Shown one piece after another: positions 52,645-62,100 of a stretch of DNA of 64,000 nt. The stretch covers positions 248,001 to 312,000 of the forward strand of contig CAWEKD010000007.1 of assembly GCA_963809545.1 (NCBI GenBank). Direction: 5' to 3'. Position 1 is the first letter of the stretch; each line of letters starts with the position of its first letter. The position numbers and the translations under genes are program-made. Origin of the DNA: Natronosporangium sp035305625 (GTDB taxonomy: Bacteria > Actinomycetota > Actinomycetes > Mycobacteriales > Micromonosporaceae). The notes beneath the pieces are model-generated. The model ran no database searches. It was given only the letters and a program-made list of their open reading frames with translations, and was not told the origin of the DNA.

Positions 52645-54584
52645 CACGTACGTTCCCCTTTCTCACCGAACCGCTCCCGGACCGTCTGCCGGTCGGCGGC
52701 GGGATCGTCCCGGCGCGCCCGTTCGTAGGCGTACAGCCGATACAGGCCGGACAACCGGTACCGCTGTCGTCCCTCCGCGTCCCGGTCCGCTACTTCCAGC
52801 AACTGCGCGTCCACCAACCGCTCCAGCAGATCCTCGGCCTCATCCGGGCTGATCGTCAGTAGCTGGGCGGCCTGGGCCGGGCTCACCTGTTCGTCGTCGA
52901 CCAGGCTCAGCCGCCGAAACATCACCGCCGCGTCGGCCGGCAGTGACCGGTAGCTGGCGTCCAGGCCGTCCCGTAGGCCGACACTACGGTGGTCGAGTTC
53001 GGCCAGCCGGCGGTCCGGGTCGGCCAGACGGCGCACCAGATCCGCTACTGTCCAATGTGGCTTTGAAGCCAGTCGGGACGCGGCCGCCCGGAGCGCCAGC
53101 GGCAGGCCCTCGCACCACCGGATCAGCGCGGCGGTCGCCTCCGGGTCCTCGTCCACCCGCTGCTGGCCCACCGACCGGCGCAGCACCGTCAGCCCGCTGT
53201 CCGCGTCGAGGCGGTCCAACCGGATCCGGATCGTGGCCGGCCCGTCCACCGGCTCCCGGCCGGTCACGATCACCCGGCAGTTGCCGCTGCCCGGCAGCAG
53301 CGGGCGGATCTGGGCGAACGACCGCACGTTGTCCAGCACGATCAGCATCCGACGCTCCGCCAGCAGGCTGTGGTAGAAGGCTGCCCGCGCCTCCACCCCG
53401 GACGGCACCTGGGCCAGCGGCCGCCCCAACGCCCGGATGAAGTCGTCCAACACCACCGCCGGACTCAGCGGTTCCCGGTCGGCGTCGAACCCACGCAGGT
53501 CGACGAACAGCTGCCCGTCCGGGAACTCCGGCGCCACCCGGTGCGCCCACCGCACCGCCAGCGCGGTCTTGCCGATGCCGGGCGGGCCGAAGATCTGCCC
53601 CCATCGCAGCGGCCGGTACCGGTCCTGGTCTCCCAGCAACGCCTCGTCCAGCGCGGCCAACTCCCGCTCCCGACCGGTGAACGCCGGATCGACCGGAGGA
53701 AGCTGGGCCGGCACCACCTCCGCCGCCTTGGACTGCCGCACCGGCGGCAGCAGCGACGGATCGTCCCGCAGCACCGCCGTGTGCATGGCGGTCAGCACCG
53801 GGCCCGGTTCCAGCCCCAACTCGGTGATGGAGTGCTGTCGCCCCTCCCGGAACACTTCCAGGGCCTCGGCCCGGCGGCCGCACCGGTAGTGGGCGAGCAT
53901 CAGGTGCGCCCGGGCCTGCTCCCAGCCTGGCCGTTGCCGCACCAGGTCGGTCAGCTCCCCGATCAACGCCCGGTGCTGTCCCAACTCCAACCGGAGCGCG
54001 GTGTACTGCTCGTAGGCGCTCAACCGTTCCTCGGCCAACCGGTCGGCGGCCGCGGCCACCAGATCGCTCTCGATCCCGGCAAAGGTCGGGCCACGCCAGA
54101 GCGCCAGCGCCTCCCGGAACTCCGCCACCGCCCGTTCCGGTCGACGTTGCCGCACGGCCTGTCGGGCCCGCTCCACCCGCTCGGTGAACTCCAACGCGTC
54201 GATCCGGCAGTGCCTGGGGTCGATCCGGTAACCCGGTGCGACCGTCACCAGTAGGTCGTCCGGACAGTTGTGGGCGCGGAATGTCTTACGTAGACCAGCC
54301 ACACAGATCGCGACCTGGGTCCGTCCGGTCACCGGCGGATCGCCGTTCCAGACCGCGTCCACCAATGTGTCCACCGGCACTACCTCACCGGCGTTACTGA
54401 GCAGCATCGCCAGCACGATCCGCTGTCTGGGACCGCCGATGGGGACTGGTTTCCCGTCCACGTACAGCTCTAACGCGCCGAGAATCCGGAAATCCACCCG
54501 GGGTCCGGACGACCCGTCCTGGTGCGCGACGGGTTGAACCGTTGTTCGGAAAGCCGGTAACAGGGAGGGAGATACCAGTGACAT
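52644..54584 (-). CDS. AfsR/SARP-type transcriptional regulator with NB-ARC ATPase domain
   Basis: 646 residues from ATG 54584 (GAAGGGA upstream). The frame continues beyond this but crosses the opposite-strand monooxygenase gene and is spurious. N-terminal OmpR-like winged helix (VDFRILGALELYVDGKPVPI), then a bacterial transcriptional-activation domain (VERARQAVRQRRPERAVAEF and on), then an NB-ARC domain with FGPPGIGKTALAVRW, ILMVLDN-like MLIVLDNVRSF and VTGREPVDG, ending in a winged-helix/HTH region without long TPRs. Pathway-specific activator of the cluster; likely binds 11-bp-spaced repeats such as those near 50740. Divergent from the monooxygenase by 57 bases. Confidence 0.92.
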   Translation of the reverse strand: MSLVSPSLLPAFRTTVQPVAHQDGSSGPRVDFRILGALELYVDGKPVPIGGPRQRIVLAMLLSNAGEVVPVDTLVDAVWNGDPPVTGRTQVAICVAGLRKTFRAHNCPDDLLVTVAPGYRIDPRHCRIDALEFTERVERARQAVRQRRPERAVAEFREALALWRGPTFAGIESDLVAAAADRLAEERLSAYEQYTALRLELGQHRALIGELTDLVRQRPGWEQARAHLMLAHYRCGRRAEALEVFREGRQHSITELGLEPGPVLTAMHTAVLRDDPSLLPPVRQSKAAEVVPAQLPPVDPAFTGRERELAALDEALLGDQDRYRPLRWGQIFGPPGIGKTALAVRWAHRVAPEFPDGQLFVDLRGFDADREPLSPAVVLDDFIRALGRPLAQVPSGVEARAAFYHSLLAERRMLIVLDNVRSFAQIRPLLPGSGNCRVIVTGREPVDGPATIRIRLDRLDADSGLTVLRRSVGQQRVDEDPEATAALIRWCEGLPLALRAAASRLASKPHWTVADLVRRLADPDRRLAELDHRSVGLRDGLDASYRSLPADAAVMFRRLSLVDDEQVSPAQAAQLLTISPDEAEDLLERLVDAQLLEVADRDAEGRQRYRLSGLYRLYAYERARRDDPAADRQTVRERFGEKGERT

Positions 54585-54641
54585 GGCGCGTCCCTTCACA
54601 CAGGTTGACACTTGCCGTACGGCACGGGCAGGATGTCGCTC

Positions 54642-56033
54642 ATGTGCGCGGCCACACCGGACAGAGTGGACGATCGGCCCGGACGGGTCGCGATCGTAGG
54701 AGCCGGATTGGCAGGATCGCTGTTGGCGATCCTGCTCGGTCGCCGGGGATACCCGGTCGACGTGTACGAGCGCCGCGGCGATCCCCGGATCAACCAACAG
54801 GGCGAGGGACGCTCGATCAATCTGGGGATCTCTGCCCGCGGCATTGCCGCGTTGCGGGCGGCCGACCTGTGGGACGACCTGCAACCGCGGCTGGTTCCGA
54901 TGCGGGGTCGGATGATCCACCGACCCGAAGGCGGGTTGCGGTTCCAGCCTTACGGCACCCGCCCCGACGAGATCCTGCACTCGGTGCAGCGGAACGAACT
55001 CAACGCGGTCCTGGTCGACCGGGCGGAGAAGCAGCCCGGGGTTCGCTTCCACTTCGGACAGCGGTGTGTCGGCCTGGACCGCGAGCGGGGTGAGCTCACC
55101 TTCGCTGACGTGGCCACCGGCCAGACCAGCACGGTGACCGCAGAGTTCGTCATCGGCGCCGACGGCGCCTTCTCCGAGGTCCGCCAGCAGATGCAGCGAG
55201 GCCTGCCGAGCGTCTACCGGCTGGACTTCATGGAGTGGGGCTACCGGGAGCTGACCATCCCGGCCAATCCGGACGGCAGCCCCCGCACTCCGCTCGAGGC
55301 GCTGCACATCTGGCCAAGCGACCGGGGCCTGATCGTCGGCCACCCCAACGTGGAGAACTCCATCACCTGCACCGTGCTGCTGCCGTTGGAGGACGACCCG
55401 GCCCGGCCGGAACTGCGTAGCTTCGACGCCCTGGACACGCCGAAGGCGGTGCGGGAGTTCTTCGGCCAGGCCTTCCCTGACACCCTCGAACTGATCCCGG
55501 ACCTGGAAGAGCAGTACTTCGCCCACCCCACCAGCTACCTGGTCACCGTCCGGACCCGACCGTGGCGCTACCGGGACCGGGTGGTGCTGGTCGGCGACGC
55601 CTGCCACGCCATCTTCCCGTTCTACGGGCAGGGCATGAACGCCGCGTTCGAGGACTGCCTGGTGCTGGACGAGTGCCTGGCCGCCCATCCCCGCGACCGG
55701 GCGGCCGCGTTCGCCGCCTACGAGCAGCGACGCAAGCCCCACACCGATGTAATCGCCGACCTGGCGGCCGACAACTTCATCGAACTGCGGGACCGGGTGC
55801 GCAACCCGTGGCACCTGCTGCGTGCCCACACCGACCTGACGCTGCACCGGCTGCTCGGTGACCTGTGGCAGCCGCTGTACCGGATGATCTCCCACACCAC
55901 CATCCCGTACGGAGACGCGGTACGCCGCGCCCGGCGGCAGAACCAGGTGCTGGGTCTGACCGCCGGACTGACCGCCGCCGGGGCGGTGTGGGCGGCCACC
56001 GCGGCCGCCCGCCGGCTGCGGCGCCGTTCCTGA
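54642..56033 (+). CDS. Kynurenine 3-monooxygenase-like FAD-dependent hydroxylase
   Basis: 463 residues from ATG 54642 (AGG 9 bases upstream; TTG 54612 and ATG 54633 are alternatives). Group A flavoprotein: VAIVGAGLAGSLLAILLGRRG (FAD GxGxxG), INQQGEGRSINLGISARG, RNELNAVLVD and the FAD-binding GDACHAIFPFYGQGMNAAFED. The RSINLAIS-like and PFYGQGMN motifs match kynurenine 3-monooxygenases. A C-terminal hydrophobic stretch (LGLTAGLTAAGAVWAATAAA) followed by RRLRRRS looks like a membrane anchor, as in eukaryotic KMOs. Predicted to hydroxylate kynurenine for a cluster building block; a related substrate is possible. Confidence 0.9.
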   Translation: MCAATPDRVDDRPGRVAIVGAGLAGSLLAILLGRRGYPVDVYERRGDPRINQQGEGRSINLGISARGIAALRAADLWDDLQPRLVPMRGRMIHRPEGGLRFQPYGTRPDEILHSVQRNELNAVLVDRAEKQPGVRFHFGQRCVGLDRERGELTFADVATGQTSTVTAEFVIGADGAFSEVRQQMQRGLPSVYRLDFMEWGYRELTIPANPDGSPRTPLEALHIWPSDRGLIVGHPNVENSITCTVLLPLEDDPARPELRSFDALDTPKAVREFFGQAFPDTLELIPDLEEQYFAHPTSYLVTVRTRPWRYRDRVVLVGDACHAIFPFYGQGMNAAFEDCLVLDECLAAHPRDRAAAFAAYEQRRKPHTDVIADLAADNFIELRDRVRNPWHLLRAHTDLTLHRLLGDLWQPLYRMISHTTIPYGDAVRRARRQNQVLGLTAGLTAAGAVWAATAAARRLRRRS

Positions 56034-56040
56034 CCGACCC

Positions 56041-56071
56041 CTGGGGGGAAGCCCGCCGGGCTTCCCCCCAG
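56041..56071. terminator. Bidirectional hairpin between monooxygenase and NRPS
   Basis: Arms CTGGGGGGAAGCC (56041-56053) and GGCTTCCCCCCAG (56059-56071) are perfectly paired around a 5-base loop. It sits 8 bases after the plus-strand monooxygenase stop and 30 bases after the minus-strand NRPS stop, so it likely terminates both convergent transcripts. Confidence 0.85.
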
Positions 56072-56100
56072 CACGCCATCGGCCGGTGCCCCACGCGGGG

Positions 56101-59100
56101 TCAGCCATGGACCGCCCCCGCCGGGCCCCGCTTCAGGAAGCCGATCCGCCGGAAGTAGTCGAGGTAACGACGCAACAACTGCACGTCGGCCGGCGGACAG
56201 GGTGCCCCCGCCAACTGGCCGTACCGCTGGGAGCGGCGGCAGTCGAACTCCGGCTCGGCCCGGGACGGGTCCGGCGGAGGCAGTTCCGCCGGGAACAGGG
56301 GCGCGAACATGCCCAGCGCGATGTCCTCACCCCGCTCCACCCGCGTGACCAGCTGCTCCCGCCACTGGGCGTGCGGCTGCCGCCGGATCCGGAACCCGGC
56401 CCGACGCAGGGCCGCGGCCACGTCGTCGTAGGTGAGCGCGGCGCGGTTGTAGTAGTGGAACCCACCGCCCCACGCCTCCGGGTCCCGGCTGGCCTGTCCG
56501 ATCGCCGCGGCCAGGCAGTCCACCGGGTAGAGGTCGGGGCCACCGTTCCACAGCGGCACACTGCCCAACTGGACGAACGTCTTCAGCATGCGACTGAAGT
56601 AGTCGTCCGGATTGGACACTCCGGTCCGACTGTCACCGGCTACCCGGGCCGGGCGGTGGATGGTCACCGGCAGTCCGCGGGCCGCCGCCTCCCGGACCAA
56701 CGCGTCCGCCACCCACTTGCTCTGGTTGTAGCCGTCGTTGAGCCCCTCCGGCTCGGTGGGCGAGTCCGCCTCGGTGACCCGCCCACCCCGGTAGTGGTCA
56801 CCGAGGAACACCCCGAGCGTGGACACGAAGTGCACCGGGGTGGGCCGGTCGGTGCCGGCCAGCCGGAGCACCTCCACCGTGCCGGTGACGTTGGCCGCCT
56901 TGAGCCGGTCGTACGGGTGCAGGAAGTTCACCGCCCCACCGTTGTGGTAGATGGCGTCCAGGTCCTGCGCCAGCGCGGCGCGCGTGTCCGCGGACAGTCC
57001 CAGCCCGGGTGCGGTCAGATCCCCCGGCAGCGGCACGATCCGCGCCTCGTACTCCGGCCGCCACAACTCGTACCGGCGGAGGTTCTCCGCGATCCGGGTG
57101 ACCCCGGCGGACTCCGAGTCCGCCCGCACCAGGCAGAAGACGGTGGCGTCGGTGTGCCGCAGCAGATCGTCCAGCAGGAACGCCCCCAGGAACCCGGTGG
57201 CCCCGGTGAGCAGCACCCGCCCCAGCGGACGCGGCTGGTAGGCGGGCAGGTCGACGCAGACGTCGTCCGGCAGCACCGCCTCCGCCCGCACGTCCACCCC
57301 CGACCGCACGGCCGTCGCGGGGGCCACGCCCCGGGCCTGGTCGATCAGGGCGGCCAGGTCGGCCAGGGTCGGGGCCTGGAACAGCGCCCGTACCGGCGGC
57401 GCGTACCCGGTCGCCCGTTCGATCCCCGTGACCACCGCCACCGCCTGTAGCGAATGCCCGCCCAGGTCGAAGAAGCCGTCCTGTCGCCCGATCGGCGCGG
57501 AACGCCCCAGCACCTCCGCCCACACGGCGGCCACCGCCTGCTCGGTGGGGGTGGCCGGCGGCTCGTACGCGCGCTCCTCGGTCTCCTCCTCCGGCTCCGG
57601 CAGCGCCGCCCGGTCCACCTTGCCGTGACTGGTCAACGGCAGCGCCGCCAGTCGGACCAGCCGGCTCGGCACCAGGTAGTCCGGCAGTTGCTGCCGCAGG
57701 TACGTCCGCAGCTCGGCCGTGGTCAGCTCCGCCCCCGGGGTCGGCACCACGTACCCGACCAGGATCTGCTGCCCGGTGGCGTCCGGACGGGCCACCACCG
57801 CCACCTCCCGGACCTGCGGATGGGCGGCGATGGCCGCCTCCACCTCCCGCAGCTCCACCCGGTGGCCCCGGATCTTCACCTGGTCGTCCACCCGGCCCAG
57901 GAACTCCAACCGCCCGTCGGCGCTCCACCGGGCGCGGTCCCCGGTCCGGTACATCCGGGCGCCGGGCTGGTCGCTGAACGGGTCGGGGACGAACCGTTCA
58001 GCGGTCAGCCCCGGCCGGCCCAGGTAGCCCCGGCTCACTCCGATGCCACCCAGGTAGACCTCCCCCGGCACCCCGTCCGGCACCGGTCGGCCGGCCCGGT
58101 CGAGCACGTAGCAGCGGACGTTGGGCACCGGGGCCCCCACCGGCAGGCGGGCCACCTCCCCCAGCTCACCACCATCCACAGTGGTGTATGTGGTGGCGCA
58201 GACCGTCGCCTCGGTGGGGCCGTAGTGGTTGACCAACTCGACCATGCCACCGGTGATCCGGGCCCAGGCCCGGACCTTCTCCATCGGCACCACGTCCCCA
58301 CCCACCATCATCTGGGCCAGCGGGTGCTCCTCCGGCCAGTCCACCTCCGCCAGGTCGTTCACCCACTGCTGCCACAGCGCGGCCGGTGCGTCCACCACGG
58401 TGATCTCGTGCTCGGCGCAGAACCGCAGCAGCTCCCGCCCGGACAGCCCGGCCGGTTCCGGGTGGACCACCAGCGCCGCCCCCGCCACCAGGGCCGGGAA
58501 GATGTCCCCCACCGAGGCGTCGAAGCTCAACGGCGGAATCATCAGCAGCCGGTCGGCGGCGTGGAAGCCGTGCAGGTCCACGAACGCGTGCGCCAGGTTG
58601 GTCAGGGCCACGTGCGGCACCACCACCCCCTTCGGGGTGCCGGTGGAGCCGGAGGTGTAGATGACGTACGCCGCCTGCTGCGGGTGCACCGCCACCGGCG
58701 GCGGCCCGTCCGGGATCGACCCGGCCGGCTCCGGCTCGTCCAGGTACACCACCTGACCCGGATGGTCGGTGAACCGGTCGGCGTAGGCGGTGGTGGTGAC
58801 CAGCACCTTGGCCCCGGCGTCCAGCACCAGCCACGCCCGCCGGGCCGCCGGGTGCTCCGGATCCACCGGCAGGTAAGCCCCACCGGCCCGGAGGATGCCC
58901 AACACCCCGACCAGCGCATCCGGGCCGGCCGGCAACCCCACCGCCACCGGCTGGTCCGGCGCCACCCCCAGCCGGTGCAGTCGCCACGCCAGCTGGTTGG
59001 CCCGCCGCTCCAGCTCGCCGTAGCTCAACCGCTCCGCGCCGGCCAGCACCGCCAACGCGTCCGGGTCGGCCGCGACCACCTCCGACACCAGTTCGTGCAC

Positions 59101-62100
59101 CGGCGGTGCGGGGTACGCCCGGGTGATGGTGCGCCCGGCGGCGGCCGCCGCCGGGTCCCCGGAGACCAGCGGCACCTGCCAGACCCGCTGCTGCGGGTCG
59201 GTGGTCATGGCGCGCAGCAGCGTGGCCAGGTGGTCGGCCATCCGCGCCATCGTGGACTCGTCGAACAGGTCGGCGTTGTAGTCGAAACTCAACCACAGCC
59301 GTCCGTCGATCACCTCGGCGACCGTGGTCAGGTCGAACCGGGCGGCCGGCAGTCCCGAGTAGACCTCCTGGGCCAGCCGGTTGGTGGCGGAGGTGTCGGC
59401 CACCGGCACCGGCTCCGGGCCCTGGTTGAGCACGAACATCACCTGGAACACCGGGTTGTACGCCGCGCTGCGCTCCGGCCGCAGCTCCTCGATCACCCGC
59501 TCGAACGGCACGTCGGCGTGCTCCAGGGCGGCCACCGCGTCCACCCGGACCGCCGCCACCAGCTCGGCCAGGGTCGGGTCTCCGGACAGATCCACCCGGG
59601 CCGCCACGGTGTTGACGAACAACCCGACCAGCTGCTCCAGCTCCTCCCGGGGCCGGACCGTGACCGGGGTACCCACCACCACATCGGACTGTCCACTGTA
59701 GCGAGCCATCAACAGCTGGAACGCCGCCAGCAGCACCACGTACGGGGTGGCACCGGTCCGGCGGGCGAACGCCCACACCGCCGAGGTCAGCTCCGGTGGC
59801 AACCCGATCTGGTAGGTGGCCCCCCGGAAGGTCTGCACCGCCGGGCGGGGCCGGTCGGTGGGCAGGTCCAGCAACGCCGGGGCGCCGCGCAGCCGCTCCA
59901 GCCAGTAGTCCAGCTGCTGCCGGGTCCGCTGCTCGTCCAGCGCCTCCACCTGCTCGGCGGCGTACTCGCCGTACTCCATCGGCAGCGCCGGCAGGTCCGC
60001 CGCCACACCGGTGGTGTACTCCCGGTACAGCCGGAAGAACTCGTGCCGCAGCAGCCGGGTGCTGGGGGCGTCGGCGATCAGGTGGTGCAGGTTGGCCACC
60101 ACCAGGTGCTCGTCGGCCTGGAACCGCAGCAGTATCACCCGCAGCAGCGGGCCGGTGGTCAGGTCGAACGGACGGCGGAACTCCTCGTCGATCAGCCGTC
60201 GGGCCGAGGCCACCCGCTGCTCCGGCGCCTCGCCGGACAGGTCCACCACGGTCAGGGCGGCCGGCTGCGGCGGCCCCACCTCCTGCACCGGCTCCCCGTC
60301 GACCGTCGGGAAAGTGGTCCGCAGCGTCGAGTGCCGGGCCACCAGGGCGTCCCAGGCCCGCTGTACCGCGCCCTGGTCGACCACACCGGGCAGTGGCCAG
60401 ATCTGCGGCAGGGTGTACGTCGCCTCGTCCGGCGCGAGCTGCTGGAGGAACCACAACCGCCGCTGGAACGGTGACAACGGATAGCGCTTCGGGCCGCTCC
60501 GCGCCTGCCGCGCCTGCTGTTCCCGCATCGCCGCCGCCAACAGCCGCTCAATGTCCTGATCAGACAGACCCGCCAGCCCGGTGTCGGACGCCGGTACCTG
60601 AGCCGCGGCGGGCGCCGGCTCCGGGGCCGGGCTCGACGCGGCCGGCACCAGCGGCCGGCTGACCTGCTTGCCGTAGTCCGGGTGCGCCACCACCGCCCGG
60701 GCCAGCTCGGCCACGGTCGGTCCGGCGAACACCTCCCGCAGGGACAGTTGGGAGCCGAACTCGCTCCGGATCCGGGCCACGAGCCGGGCGACGGTCAACG
60801 AGTGCCCACCCAGGCTGAAGAAGTCGTCGTGCACCCCGATCGGGTCGGACACCCCCAGCAACTCCGCCCACACCTCGACCAGCCGACGCTCCACCTCGGT
60901 ACGCGGCGCCACGTACGTGGTCTCCTCGGTGGCGCCCCAGGTGGGGGCGGGCAGCGCGCGGCGGTCCACCTTGCCGTTGGGGGTCAACGGCAGCTCCGAC
61001 AGGGTCACCAGGGTCGCCGGCAGCATGTACTCCGGCAACTGCTGCCGCAGGTGCTCCCGCAGCTGCGGCCACACCTGGGCTGGGGTGGCGCCGGCGGTGG
61101 TCGGGACCACGTACCCCACCAGTCGGGTCTCCCCGGCGGAGGTGTCGGCGGTCACCACCGCCTGGGACACCGCCGGATGGGCGGACATCGCCGCCTCGAT
61201 CTCCCCGATCTCGATCCGGAACCCGCGCACCTTCACCTGGAAGTCGGCCCGACCCAGGAACTCCAGGGTGCCGTCGGGCAGCCGCCGGGCCAGGTCGCCG
61301 GTGCGGTACATCCGGGCGCCGGGGCGGTCGCTGAACGGGTCGGGAACGAACCGCTCGGCGGTCAGGCCGGGGCGGGCGTGATAGCCCCGCGCGAGCCCGT
61401 CCCCACCGATGAAGACCTCCCCGACCACCCCGACCGGCACCGGCCGCAGCCGCCGGTCCAGCACGTACAGGCTGGTGTTGCCGAGCGGTGGACCGACCAC
61501 GATCGCCCCCTCGGTCGGCACCCGCCCGGCCGCCGACCACACCGTGGTCTCGGTCGGCCCGTAGACGTTCCACAGTGTCACCCCGTCGCCGACCAGCTGG
61601 TCGGCGAGATCCCGCGGCAGCGGCTCCCCGCCGCACAGCCGGACCCGCAACCGGTCCGGCAGGGGGCCGTCGGTCACCAGCATCCGCCAGGTGGCCGGGG
61701 TGGCCTGCAGCACCGTGGCCCGGTGCTCCTCCAGTAGCCGCCGCAGCAGTCCCGGGTCGGAGCTCTGCTCCTGGTCGGCGATCACCATCCGGCACCCGGC
61801 CAGTGGCGGCAGCAGCAGCTCCAGCACGGAGATGTCGAACGACAGCGTGGTCACCGCCACCAGAGTGTCGTCAGTGGACAGCTCCAGCGCGTCCCGGAAC
61901 CAGTACAGCAGGTTCGCCACCGGCCGGTGCGGCACCTGCACTCCCTTGGGGCGGCCGGTCGAACCGGAGGTGTAGATGGCGTAGGCCAGGTTGTCCGGGT
62001 GCAGCGGCACCGGCTCTGCCAGCGGCGGCGCCCCGGTCACCTCCGGGTCGTCCAGGCACACCACGGTCACCTGGCCGGCGGCCAACTCGGTGGCGAGCTC

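Noticed and set aside
52644..56108. 1154-residue regulator spanning the monooxygenase locus
   Set aside because: The upstream half is antisense to a well-supported flavoprotein gene and lacks domains; the regulator is complete from 54584.
57454..60474. 1006-codon plus-strand frame opposite the NRPS
   Set aside because: Mirror frame of a high-GC coding strand, rich in Arg, Pro, Gln and His with no domain.
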